A stretch of 38,535 bases of DNA from contig CAJNDS010001049.1 in the NCBI GenBank assembly GCA_905221605.1, positions 1 to 38,535 on the forward strand, written 5' to 3'. This document shows, piece by piece, positions 26,822-36,633 of the stretch. The notes beneath the pieces are model-generated. The model worked only from the letters and a program-made list of their open reading frames with translations. It ran no database searches and was not told where the DNA came from. This DNA is from Symbiodinium natans. Lineage: Eukaryota > Sar > Dinophyceae > Suessiales > Symbiodiniaceae. A program made the translations under genes and the position numbers. How positions within the stretch are numbered: position 1 is the stretch's first letter; every line of letters begins with the position of its first letter.

Positions 26822-28321
26822 TGTTATTTGGACGATGTTTCACCCCCCCCTTCCAAAGCACTGAGGTACGGAGATCTAGCTAAGGGGCAGCATCGCGATG
26901 CCACATGGGAGGTGTATGCCTTTGAAGCGACGCTTGGCTGGAACAGATAGTTACCATCTGGATGGTCTTTGGATACATTGGCCTGCCTAGGAATCCCTTC
27001 ATCCAGCCCTACGTGGACCAGTTTGTCCGCTTCCTCAACGGAAAGGGGCCCAAACCCCCAATACTCATACCCCCTGCAGGGTCGAACCACCACCTCAACG
27101 AGATAGCGAAGAGGTTCCGCTGCAGAAAGGTTACCACGGACGAGACCCGAAACTGCATGGTGAAGCTCTTCGAACCCCGGATCCATGCGCTGAAGGCGGA
27201 CTGCTGGAAGCTGCCTTAAGAAGCAGCTGCCCCGTGTCCTAGGGTCGTGTCACCTCTCAATCCCCGACTCAGCAGTCTAACCTGTTGCATCACGACCTCC
27301 TCATGACCTGAGTCCTGATCTGCAGGCGGACCCCGAACTCCAGACCATGCAGCTCATTCGCGCGCGGATGGAGGAAGCCGCTCAGCCTCCGCCGGCAGCA
27401 GCCAAGGGCCGTTACACGCTCCTCGACTGCCTGGAGTAGCTAAGGTTTTTTGCCGAAGCCCTATTCTGGACCATGGTCAATAATAATAATACTAACAATA
27501 ATAACAAGAATAATAGTAACAATAACATGAATAATAATAAGAATAATAATAATAATGGCTACATTTTGCAGGCACTTCATATCGCCATGCTTGACCGAAG
27601 GTTTATCCCAGCGGCCGTGGGAGCAGCGGACGGGGAGCTGCTAATGTCCGAAGATGCCGCCAAAACGGTGCCTAGGTATCGATTTTGGGTAAAATTTAAT
27701 CTCCCGTATTGTGTAATACTGGAGCCCTAACTATAAATCATCGATTGGGGATAATTTTTAATCTCCCTTATTGTGTAATAATGGAGCCCTAACTATAAAT
27801 AGTCCTTGGGGACTGTTGAAATCGACACCTAGGTGCTCATCCGCGGGGGCTTTTCCAGCGGGGGCAAGGCTCAGGGCAGCTCGACGGAGTATCACGTTCC
27901 AATTGTCAACGTGGTGCAGTGGATGATGGACAACTTCCGTGAGTCGGACTTTGTGGTGGTGAAGATGGATGTAGAGGGTGCTGAGCATGGCATCCTTTCT
28001 GGGTTGCTAGACCATGGGAAGTTGGGCATCATTGATATCTTGGCTTTCGAGTGCCACGCTGCAAAGACCAGCACAGCGTGCAAAGATCTCAACAAGCGAT
28101 TGGATCAAGCCGCCGTTGCCTCGAAGACAAAGATTCTTCGCGAGGCATCCGGCTACCAGGGCTGGGACCGCTTTTCCACTCCCGACAAATACTACCCACT
28201 GGATCCAAAAGAGAAGTTGCGAGTGCCGGGGAAGGTCGGCTGTTTTCTTGACTGCAACTACCTCCCCTCCGCCTCCCCCCTCCGCAACAAACCCCAACCC
28301 CCCCCCCCCGGGTTGGTTTAA
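26822..28321 (+). CDS. FkbM-family SAM-dependent methyltransferase, five exons
   Basis: Proposed join: 26822-26928, 26991-27195, 27326-27433, 27572-27667, 27833-28321, with further 5' exons likely. The exons encode in order WEVYAFEA (second strand of the SAM-binding fold), NPFIQPYVDQFVRFLNGKG, then PPAGSNHHLNEIA and KADPELQTMQLIRARMEEA, RYTLLDCL, ALHIAMLDRRFIPAAVGAAD and GELLMSEDAAKT, VLIRGGFSSGG, and the family hallmark DFVVVKMDVEGAEHGILSGL with ILAFECHA. FkbM enzymes O-methylate sugars or other small molecules; the substrate here is unknown. Introns start GA, GC, GA (least certain) and GT. The C-terminus runs into a proline tail coded by the arm of a fold-back repeat, so the true end may be slightly altered. 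Confidence 0.75.
27196..27325 (+). other. GC-AG intron flanked by an 8-bp direct repeat
   Basis: Exon 2 ends ...CTGAAG|GCGGAC and exon 3 begins CTGCAG|GCGGAC. AGGCGGAC is thus present at both borders of a 130-nt intron, as expected if the intron was inserted with target-site duplication. Confidence 0.55.
27473..27557. repeat. AAT/AAC microsatellite inside an FkbM intron
   Basis: Irregular AAT, AAC and AAG triplets for about 85 bp between exons 3 and 4. Read as protein this gives an Asn run, which I take as intronic. Confidence 0.7.
27676..27801. repeat. Tandem 62-bp duplication inside an FkbM intron
   Basis: TATCGATTTTGGG ... GGAGCCCTAACTATAAATC is followed at once by a diverged copy ATCGATTGGGG ... 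GGAGCCCTAACTATAAAT. The two copies make up most of the 165-nt intron 27668-27832. Confidence 0.8.
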
Positions 28322-28463
28322 CATGAAGGAATCAGAATATTAAGTATTGTGGAAATAGACAGAAATTATATTCAAATTAACCGAAATTATATTCAAATTA
28401 ACCGGGTCGCAGAAACCAACTGGGGGGGGGGGGTGGGGGGGGTGCTTTGTTGTGGAAGGTTGG
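28276..28463. repeat. Fold-back (inverted-repeat) element between FkbM and the GH18-like gene
   Basis: The left arm near 28276-28319 (AACAAACCCCAACC, a C run, GGGTTGGTTT) pairs with the right arm near 28413-28460 (AAACCAACT, a G run, then CTTTGTTGT). The loop of about 93 bp contains a 22-bp tandem pair (AAATTATATTCAAATTAACC at about 28362 and 28384). The structure resembles a MITE or other hairpin element. No flanking duplication was clear. Confidence 0.6.
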
Positions 28464-28642
28464 TTTTTGGAGGGGGGACGGGGGGGAAATCAAAGAGAGG
28501 GTGCTTGGCGCACTCTCACCCTAGTGGACAGGATGGTCGTGACATCAATCATGGGCTGCTTGTCATGGGCACTCCCACGTCATCCTCAGACGCTTCATCA
28601 AGATTGTCATTGGCAAGGGGGGCCTGTAGCTTCACACCTAGC

Positions 28643-30025
28643 ATGGAGCTGCTCATGACATGCTTGGGGGCATTCTTGGCCTTAACGTCGCGGCACGCAG
28701 AAGCTTCCGTCAGCCTTGCGGAAGCTGCTGAGCATGGAGCCCCAAAGGAATTCCCTCTCTGCGGCGATGCGCTCTGCAACTCCATTTACCCAGGCTCGTG
28801 GTGTCGTGCAAGCAATGGTGTGTGCCAGTGGGCTGATGTGCCCTGCAGTTGTCAAGTTACCTCCTCTCCACCAACAGCTTCGACTACATCGACGGTGACG
28901 ACTGCCGGCTCCATAACATCCGTGAACCCGCAACCCACGACAAGCCAGGCATCGCAACTGTGCGGGAATGAGCTCTGCCAATCAATTCGTCCAGATTCGT
29001 GGTGCAGGGCCAGCAACGGAGTGTGCCAATGGACCAATGACCCATGTCGGTGCGCGGCCACTACATCAGAGACATCCACAACTTCCGCCATCGTCACATT
29101 GCCCACAACATCTCGTCGAGCGCCGGATGAGGAGAGGTATGTCAGAACCGACAAGTCTTTGTACGTGTGGAACACTGGGGATCTAAGCCGCGCCTGGTGG
29201 GAATGGACGTCGGAGCACATTGACCTGCTCGTCTCTGTGTGCAGGGTCCACGGCTTCAAACGCGCCATTGTTTTCATCGGATCTCTCGAGTGGGATTGGC
29301 AGATCTTCCAAGGTAGCATGCTGCCTCATCAGGAAAACTTCGTCCGACTTTTTGCCGGTCTGCGAGCGGCTGGAGTCATGCCATATGCTTGCTTTTACCT
29401 GAATGATGCGCCAAACGACCTGTCCAATTGGCAACGAGCAGCAGATGTGGTTTCAGCTGTGCATCATTTCAACCAAGCATTTCCAGACAGCAGACTTGAA
29501 GGCATCGATGGAGACCAGGAGCCACAAAGCATCAGCAGCGAGTACTTGCAGATGAATGAAGTGATGCGAGCCAGGAGGGAAGAACTGGGTTCAGAGATTA
29601 CACTGACCGCTTCTCTAAAGCCTGGGTGGCTAAGTCGAACATACCAGGGTCAAGCCATGCTTCAGGCGGCCCTGACAAGTCTCGATGTTGGGATGATCAT
29701 GGCATACCGCTCCTCGGCAGAACTCTCGCAAGCCTGGGGGGATCAGGCGCTGGTGCTGGCTGCTGCTGCCGGCAAGGGCATGTGCGTGGCGATCGAGACA
29801 AGCCCCCGGGCTCCAGAGACGGACTCCTTCTGGGAGATGGCCAGCACTGACAAGACGCGCTTCTTGCAGATGGTGGTGGACATGGATGAGCACTACCGGT
29901 CCGGAGCCGATTCCTCCTTGTTCCGTGGACTTGTCATTCACGACTATGAGGGCTTCTTCGAGGCGATGTATGGGATGAAGGCGCCGGACTATCCTGGGCG
30001 CGTAGTGACCACATTGTACGCTTAG
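28643..30025 (+). CDS. Secreted GH18-like TIM-barrel protein with two Cys-rich modules, intronless
   Basis: From ATG 28643 (an in-frame ATG at 28565 is an alternative) the N-terminus MELLMTCLGAFLALTSRHAEA is signal-peptide-like. Two homologous six-Cys modules follow (CGDALCNSIYPGSWCRASN and CGNELCQSIRPDSWCRASN), joined by Ser/Thr/Pro-rich linkers, as binding modules often are. The rest reads like a beta/alpha barrel: strands KSLYVWNT, RAIVFIGS, PYACFYLND, LEGIDGDQEP, ITLTASLKP, GMIMAYRSS, CVAIETSP and GLVIHDYE. EGIDGDQE has the spacing of the GH18 motif DxxDxDxE, with Glu for the first Asp, so a chitinase-like or related glycosidase is the best guess. Secretion and modular design fit cell-wall or extracellular polysaccharide work. 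It has no introns. The enzyme class is inference. Confidence 0.6.
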   Translation: MELLMTCLGAFLALTSRHAEASVSLAEAAEHGAPKEFPLCGDALCNSIYPGSWCRASNGVCQWADVPCSCQVTSSPPTASTTSTVTTAGSITSVNPQPTTSQASQLCGNELCQSIRPDSWCRASNGVCQWTNDPCRCAATTSETSTTSAIVTLPTTSRRAPDEERYVRTDKSLYVWNTGDLSRAWWEWTSEHIDLLVSVCRVHGFKRAIVFIGSLEWDWQIFQGSMLPHQENFVRLFAGLRAAGVMPYACFYLNDAPNDLSNWQRAADVVSAVHHFNQAFPDSRLEGIDGDQEPQSISSEYLQMNEVMRARREELGSEITLTASLKPGWLSRTYQGQAMLQAALTSLDVGMIMAYRSSAELSQAWGDQALVLAAAAGKGMCVAIETSPRAPETDSFWEMASTDKTRFLQMVVDMDEHYRSGADSSLFRGLVIHDYEGFFEAMYGMKAPDYPGRVVTTLYA

Positions 30026-30461
30026 GTCGTGCAGCCGTTTTCAATGCACTTTTGAGGACAAATTGTACAGACTGCCGCGATTGGCCCATTGCTGCGCTGC
30101 CGATGTTCAGCGACGCATGGGGCTCCATCCTGTCCGCCCATGTACGGGGCACCTGCACAGCTTAAATGGAAGACGGAGGGCTTCAATTCCTCGACCCTCG
30201 GGACTGTCGCCAGAAGCAAGACTCGACAAACTGCGGCAAAAATAGTAATCAGAAATCATAAAATGAATCTATGTAGCTTACTAAAATGAATCTATGTAGC
30301 TTGATGAAAGGAAGAAGCGAAAGGAGGAAGACTTGAGCAGACTGATTCGCCGTTGCAACAGCATGGAAGCCGGGACCTCCAGCATGATCAACGTTTGCTG
30401 TTACTCTAGTTACATATGTGTCTCGATGTATACTGTTGTTCTATAGGTGTATACTTGTTTG

Positions 30462-30492
<31 letters not shown>

Positions 30493-30995
30493 TTACGTGT
30501 ATATATATAATATAATATAATATAATATAATATAATATAATATAATATAATATAATATAATATAATATAATATAATATAATATAAATAAATAAATAAATA
30601 TATATATATAAATTGATATAATATAATATAATATAATATAATATAATATAAGATAACATAATATATACATATATATATACATACAAAAACATATGTTACT
30701 ATTTAGATATGTCTTCATGTGCGCGTTTGTATATGCAAAAAAACCATGAATGAACATATATATATATATATATACATACATACATACATACACGTAGTCA
30801 TGGCTATAGTTTTCACTGCTGCACTTGCCATTGCTCTCATTGTTGCTACCCTGGACCTCGTTTCACTGTTTGAAGTGTGTCTGTGCTGATCTGGCTCAGC
30901 CGTGGCACTAGATTCCACAGTATCAGTAGCAGTTTGTGAAAGACTTAGCCGGGCTCGCCGAGCGAGCCCCCCCTTACTCCGAGCGCTCCTCAGAC
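30026..30995. other. Intergenic with simple repeats
   Basis: The 3' flank of the GH18-like gene contains a 23-bp tandem pair (AAATGAATCTATGTAGCTT at about 30260 and 30284), then long AT microsatellites, then about 130 bp of unremarkable sequence before the next gene. Confidence 0.55.
30462..30785. repeat. TATAA pentanucleotide and TA/TACA microsatellites
   Basis: About 17 TATAA units (about 30507-30590), AATA units, a second TATAA block (about 30616-30650), and TA/CATA runs at both ends. Confidence 0.9.
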
Positions 30996-32765
30996 ATGAC
31001 TGGTACATCCTTCCGCTGGGCTTCTGCCAGTCTCCTCACCTTCCTGATGGGGTGGGGAGGGAGCTTCCCTCTTGTCCATGGCATCCGGGGCATGCGCTGG
31101 GGGTTCGATGAGGAGCCCACGAAGCCAACCCGGGCCCCACCTGAAGCACACGTGGCCTGCGGAACCCTGAAAGGCAGCTGGGAGAAGGACTTGGCAGCCT
31201 TCCGTGGCATCCCCTACGGAGAGGCCCCTGTGGGAAATCGCCGGTGGAAGCCAGCAGAGCCGGCGACCTGTTGGAGTTCGGACACCGCGCTCGACGTCTC
31301 CAAAAATGGCCCGATTTGTTTCCAGGGCAAGGGAGGCCCAAGCAGGTTCCACGCTTTTGAGAAGTTTCTTGGCCTTGCTGGCGATGAGGTCGAGAGCGAG
31401 GATTGCTTGAACCTCAACGTTTTCGCCCCTGACGGGGCCAGGGACTTGCCTGTCTTCGTGTGGATCTATGGTGGTTCGAGTGTGGAGGGTCATGTGGGAT
31501 GGGATTTCTATGGACCACTCGAGAACATCGTGCACCGTCATCCCTGCATCGTTGTGGCCATGAACTACCGCCTTGGTGTTCTTGGCTACCTGGCACTCAA
31601 GGAACTCTCGGCCGTGGACCCCCGAAAAGGCAGCGGCAACGCGGGAATTGCGGATCAGCAGCTGGCGTTGCGATGGGTTCAGGAGAACATCCATGCTTTC
31701 GGCGGTGATCCCAAGCGCGTGACTTTGATTGGACAAAGCTCTGGCGGCACGAGCATCTTGGGCCATCTTGCATCCCACAGCTCGCGCGGTCTGTTCCATG
31801 GCGCGATCTCGCTCTCAGCATCGCCCAACATCACCATGGACCGGGCCACGAAAGAGGCACAGGACCTTGCGTTGATCATTCCGAGAACCCCTTGTGCCTC
31901 TGTGAGTTCGTCGGAGTTGCTTGAGTGCCTCTACACGGCGGACGCCGCCGCGCTCGATGCCGCTTTGCCGACATCCTATTCGGAACCATCCTCCGACGCC
32001 CCCAACGGGGAGTGGGTCTTCGACTACCCCACGAACAGGGAGGGCCTCAAGAGCCGAATGAACGCACTGCTCTTCGTTGACGGAGCCACCATCACCATGC
32101 CCGTTCTTGAAGCACTGAGAACAGGCCTGAACGACGTTCCCCTGCTTCTGCAAAGCACCCAGGCCGAGCTGGACAGCCCAAGCAAAACGGTGCTTTGGGA
32201 CGTTCAGTCGCATGCCGATTTGGCCGAGTTTCTCCACGAGAAGTTCGACAGAGTCTACGGGAGAGAGGTGGCTGAAAGGATCCGGAGGTTCTACGATCAC
32301 TACGATCCACCTCAGTATGGGCTCTTTGCTCTGGATTCGGACACCGGGCTCGCCTGTGCCCTGAGGCGTTTTGCGATGGCAGCCCGCTCGGGATTCCGCC
32401 AGCCAGTCTACTGGACCACAGTAACCAGCAAGCCGAGCAGTACTGTGGCTTTCATGTGGGAACTGCCATTTCACAACTGGGACTTCATGGCGGCTGTTGG
32501 CAACTGGGACACCTTCGGGTACACTCCGTCAGAGGGTGACGTGGCTTTCGGTGAGCGCATCCTTGACGATTGGTTTCAGCTCCTTACCCGGGGAAACCTC
32601 ACCTCAGATCGCGGCTACGTTCCCGTCCAGGCTTCACCTTCTGAGAACGTCATCGGCAGTATTGTCGGCGACGCCGAGACTCGTGCACAGCCGGATCACA
32701 AGCACGAAGTCTGTACATTCTGGGAATCGATTGGCGTGGACCAGCGATGGTGGTGGATCAACTGA
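30996..32765 (+). CDS. Carboxylesterase type B-like protein, secreted, intronless, atypical triad
   Basis: From ATG 30996 there are about 589 residues to TGA. The N-terminal MTGTSFRWASASLLTFLMGW is signal-like. The fold is clear: FRGIPYGEAP, SEDCLNLNVFAP, LPVFVWIYGG (oxyanion region), NYRLGVLGYLA and NAGIADQQLALRWVQENIHA. The nucleophile elbow is GQSSGG with Ser248, where the family usually has GESAGG. The acid Glu391 is in place (VPLLLQSTQAELD). The His normally three residues before ELPF is Phe486 (AFMWELPFHNW); a His follows at 493 instead. The end (DDWFQLLTRGNLT) is family-like. It may be an active esterase with a shifted His, or a non-catalytic member. It sits 970 bp after the GH18-like gene, on the same strand. 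Confidence 0.8.
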   Translation: MTGTSFRWASASLLTFLMGWGGSFPLVHGIRGMRWGFDEEPTKPTRAPPEAHVACGTLKGSWEKDLAAFRGIPYGEAPVGNRRWKPAEPATCWSSDTALDVSKNGPICFQGKGGPSRFHAFEKFLGLAGDEVESEDCLNLNVFAPDGARDLPVFVWIYGGSSVEGHVGWDFYGPLENIVHRHPCIVVAMNYRLGVLGYLALKELSAVDPRKGSGNAGIADQQLALRWVQENIHAFGGDPKRVTLIGQSSGGTSILGHLASHSSRGLFHGAISLSASPNITMDRATKEAQDLALIIPRTPCASVSSSELLECLYTADAAALDAALPTSYSEPSSDAPNGEWVFDYPTNREGLKSRMNALLFVDGATITMPVLEALRTGLNDVPLLLQSTQAELDSPSKTVLWDVQSHADLAEFLHEKFDRVYGREVAERIRRFYDHYDPPQYGLFALDSDTGLACALRRFAMAARSGFRQPVYWTTVTSKPSSTVAFMWELPFHNWDFMAAVGNWDTFGYTPSEGDVAFGERILDDWFQLLTRGNLTSDRGYVPVQASPSENVIGSIVGDAETRAQPDHKHEVCTFWESIGVDQRWWWIN

Positions 32766-33083
32766 GAGCATCACTGGTGAGACCAAGTGTGCTGAGCCCT
32801 TCTTCTCACAGCATAAAGGTCTTTTCTTGCGAGGCTAGTGTGTATAGCCCTCGTCCTTGTTGGACCCAGCTCGGCTGGCTCGTGCCTTAAAAGAGTAGTG
32901 GGACAGTGCTTCTGCACACGCATGCATGAACCGATGGTTTGAATTTGGAGATCCTGCCTTCCTGCCTTGGATTGAAGTGCGCATGCAACGTCTTTTTCAT
33001 AGCAAACGTTGCTTCATTTCATCGCTGCGCAGTTTTGCACACCTCAGCAGCACCTCGGCACACCTGCCCATTCCCTTCCTGTC
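32766..33083. other. Intergenic, no feature seen
   Basis: About 320 bases between the esterase stop and the first proposed exon of the transporter fusion. No repeat or motif stands out. Confidence 0.5.
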
Positions 33084-36000
33084 ATGGAGCAAGACGGAGT
33101 TTTGCCAGACACTCTTCCTGTCCAAGAAGGCTTTTGGAGGATGATGTGGCACATAGGTGAGGCCGTCATTACGGCCACCGTTCTGCTCTCCATGATGTTG
33201 GGCTTTACTTTGTGCAAAAGGGCAAAGGCTGTGCAACCTGGCAAGCAAGGCTCTTCCAGATTGTCCTTGCGCGTGTGGATGATGCTATTGTTGCCGAACT
33301 CAGTGATGCATGTCTGTGGAGGCGTGCTTCGAGAAACATGAGAGCACAGTCATACGCATTTCGCCTAAGCGAATCCTCATGTCCTGTTGAACTTGGCGTG
33401 TCCCTGCAGGTTTGGTGATCGTGGCCGGGCCCCAATACGTCATGTCTGGAGTGGGCGACGCGGGCGATGCGGGCCTCGTCGCTGGCAGCTTCGGCTTGGG
33501 CTCGGTCCTAGCGAACCTCGTTGCCTTTAAGCTTGGCAGCATGCTTCAACCCTGGCTAATGCGCCGTGACTGCTGTTATTCAATGTGAAGCTTGCAACTG
33601 TTACAATGTAACAAGTATGGTAGCTTTGTAGCACCACAAGGCCGCGATGGCCCTGTGGCTGCCCTGGAATCTATGGCACAAAGTGGTGCTGGGAAGTGGC
33701 GGTGTAGGAGTGGTGTAGGTTTGCAAAGTCAATTAATGGCTTAGCCAGTGGTAGCCAAACTTGTTGGTGGACCTTACCCAGATGTGTGCTAGAGCCTTCC
33801 CTGGCTGCACGTACAGTTGAGGTGCATCGTGGCTGCTGCAATGGGCTTAGCAGGCGTGCTGCTTGGTGGTCTCCTGTCTGCACCCGAACAGCGCCTCTAC
33901 GGCCTAGTAGGGGCCGCGGGGTTCGTGGGCTTTGCCCAATCCCTGCAACATGGCGGCACCATACAGCTCAAGCAGCATGCCTTCTGCGCTTATTTGCAAA
34001 CAATCCATGTTCTGTTCATCAGAGCTGCTGAGGCATGTGGTCGCGAGGATCTTCTACCAAGCGGAGATGGTAGCAGATGGGCAGGCCTTCGTGTCAGGCT
34101 GGGTCAGTGCCTCCAACATTGTTGGCATTGCCGTGGCCGCCTTCTTGACCTCCTTCATCGACTGCACGGTGTACACGAATCTTGGCTTCTTGTGCGGTGG
34201 TGGACTCTTGCTGTACGTGAGCCTCGTCTTGATCGCCAGCTTAGCAAAGACCAGGCCTCAGAGCTGTGGGGACATTGAGTCGGCCAAGGCGTCAGCTTCA
34301 ATGGTTTCAGCTGACCACGAAGAGAAGGAACCGTCGGCGCCAGCGATGCTGGCAACACCCGCCTTGTCACAAAAAACGTCAAGGCTGTCATGGCTTTCTT
34401 GGCAATTGGCGAAGGTTTGCTTCCTTATCTTCACCATGGCAATTTCGAGGGAGGCCCAGAAGTTCCTTATTCCTTTGGTTGGCGCGGAACTCAACATCCA
34501 CACGAGTTTCGTCGGCAACGTTGCTTTCATGTCGCAGATGGAGTCCCTGATCGCTGCGCCTCTGGGCGGCCTGTTGATGGAGTACCTGGGCATTTTGCCG
34601 CTCCTCTTGGTTTCCCTGCTGCTGTCCGCTGTGGGAATTCAGGTCTTGTGCATACCTCGGACAGATTTGTATGTCCAGGGCGCTAGCCTGTTGGGCCTTG
34701 CCTGCGGCCTGAGTGCCGGTGCCGCCATTGCTCTTTCCATTACGTATGCACCCAAAGAGCGCAGCAAGAGCTTCATGAACGCCTGCCGCTTCTTCAACTC
34801 CTCAGCGGATGTCGTAATCCCCCTGATCGTGGGATCACTTGCCAGCTCAGCTGGGGTCTTGGTGGCTGGCAGCACTCTGACGCTTTTAATGCTTGGGTCC
34901 ATTTGCATCGCCCTGTTCATGTTTGATCTGCAGCTTGTACTGGCAGATTCCACAAACAATGTGCGGGACGTGCGGGTGCCTTCTATGGACTTTGTGATTC
35001 CTTTGAAGGCCGTCGGACCCTTCACTCGCACCGTCCTCGAGAGCATCTTCACGCATTATGCACCCAGGCGAATCTACGTAATTTGCCAGCAGGAAGTGCG
35101 GGAGTCGATGTCGCAGGCAATGGTGGAGTCTTGGCATATGGTGAGGACCCCACGTTATGTAACGGCTTACTAGCAGGGTTTCGAAGTGAACTAAAGACAA
35201 TTAATTGCTGAAGGTTGCATTTGCCCCAAGGAGTGGGGCCTGCCAAGTGGCCGCGTCGCCTTCGTCGACGAGGAGTCGTACTTCGAGAAGAGGCTGGGTT
35301 TCCGTAGGGAAGAGCTCAAAGAAGCGTGTTGGAAAGGCATCAAAAGCATCAGCCCACGGGACTTCGGCTGGTGGTGGCAGCAGCTGTTGAAGCTGGGAGC
35401 CGGGCAGTGCATTGAGAACATCTCCGAGAACTTCTGCGTCTGGGATGCGGACTTGATTGTGCTTGAAGCTTGGCCCCTAGCCGACGCCGGCAACACGCAA
35501 TGCTTCGTTGCGCCGCTACAGGACACGGACAAGCCAACAGGTTTCTTGTGCTGCCTCCTTAGAGCAGATAACATCCGATGACTTGTTTGGGGGGTCGATG
35601 TCTAGAGTCAAAACGGTTCGGTCGTTTGTGATATCGGAAACGGTTGGTACTCCGAGAAAGAAGAGTCAAGGGTAACCTGTGAAGCCAGCTTTTGCCGTAA
35701 GCATTCCACACCATAAACAGCCGGATGCTTACCGCTGCTACTGTAACCGCTGACCCAATTTTGTGGCGGTGATGACGACCACTATCACTGCTGCCCTTGT
35801 TACCTTCTCTACGTCAGTAGAGGCGTTCGCAGGTGGTATTGTGGTTGTGGCAATGTTTATCACCGATGTTGTGACCATTCAAAGCCGTGTCCGTGAAATA
35901 CGAATCGCGATTCTTAAGTTGCAAGTTGTTTTGTCAGTCCCGCCATGCTGGACGGCGGGAAGTTTTGTCCTATCCCCCATGTCACAGGTGCATGTGACAA

Positions 36001-36633
36001 GGGGCGGTATCTAGATGAGAAAGGTCACAGCAGATGGGCTGCTCATCAAACTCCTGATGTTCTCGGTGGCTCCCCCCCAACTTCACTCTTAAAGCTGGCC
36101 ATGCTGCGACCTGATTTCCTTCTTGTGGAGCCCCTTGTGAGGAGAAATACCTTTCTGAGCGGCACGAAGAAGCCTACGACTCGAGCACCAGACATATTCT
36201 CAAGCTTGAGCCTACAAAGCCAAGCGAAGGGGGAACTTGGATCGCGCACCACATGGTCTTCAACAAGAAAGTTCTGGAGCAGATGCTGAAACTCATCGAG
36301 TCAAACGAGTCGCTAAGTGCGGAATCTCGAGAACCTTGGCCTCAGAAGATCCTCCAAATGGCCGACAGCTTTGAGAGAGTCTCTGAGTACGTGATGTATG
36401 GAACCTACGCCAGCCAGAACATTTTAAGGGCGCACCCATACCAGACATACGGCGCGCGAGGCTTGCGCCTGTATGATCGAGAGGAAGCTTTGGCGAAGGG
36501 CCGCGATTCCAATGAATTCCTCATGGACCGCTTGAATGCGGAAGGCCAGCCTATCTCTGGCTACTCCTACCAGAAGGTTGCTGCAGAGGTGGCGCCGTTG
36601 GGCTTGACGCACTTGCAGATGGAACATGTGTAA
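33084..36633 (+). CDS. Major facilitator transporter fused to a DUF6492-like glycosyltransferase-type domain, six exons
   Basis: Join: 33084-33321, 33410-33554, 33822-33952, 34023-35140, 35231-35540, 36131-36633; 814 residues in continuous phase. Exons 1-4 encode twelve likely membrane helices, split six and six by a polar loop (SAKASASMVSADHEEKE), as in MFS carriers. The same exon 4 that encodes TM12 continues into SMDFVIPLKAVGPFTRTVLE and IYVICQQEV. Exons 5 and 6 add DFGWWWQQLLKLGAG, WDADLIVLEAWPL (DxD-like), GGTWIAHHMVFNKKVL and SEYVMYGTYA, a pattern I associate with DUF6492 proteins, thought to be GT-A-fold glycosyltransferases. Introns 1-3 have GC donors and 4-5 GT. The fusion could couple sugar transport with transfer. 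The first 60 residues of exon 1 are the least certain part. Confidence 0.75.
34984..36633 (+). CDS. Glycosyltransferase-type C-terminal domain of the fusion gene
   Basis: This is the domain part only: the end of exon 4, exon 5 and exon 6. Introns are 35141-35230 (90 nt, GTGAGG donor, CCAAG|G acceptor) and 35541-36130 (590 nt). The 590-nt intron has a hydrophobic open frame (35763-36014) that I take as chance. The order of motifs (IPL strand, WWWQQLLKLGA, WDADLIVL, WIAHHM, SEY) supports one continuous domain of about 300 residues. Confidence 0.65.

Noticed and set aside
30951-30969. Perfect 7-bp hairpin GGGCTCG/CGAGCCC just upstream of the esterase start
   Set aside because: Too short to claim a regulatory role, and chance in GC-rich sequence is likely.
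35763-36014. Hydrophobic open frame in intron 5 of the fusion gene
   Set aside because: It breaks the glycosyltransferase-type domain if included, and the phase joins exons 5 and 6 cleanly without it.
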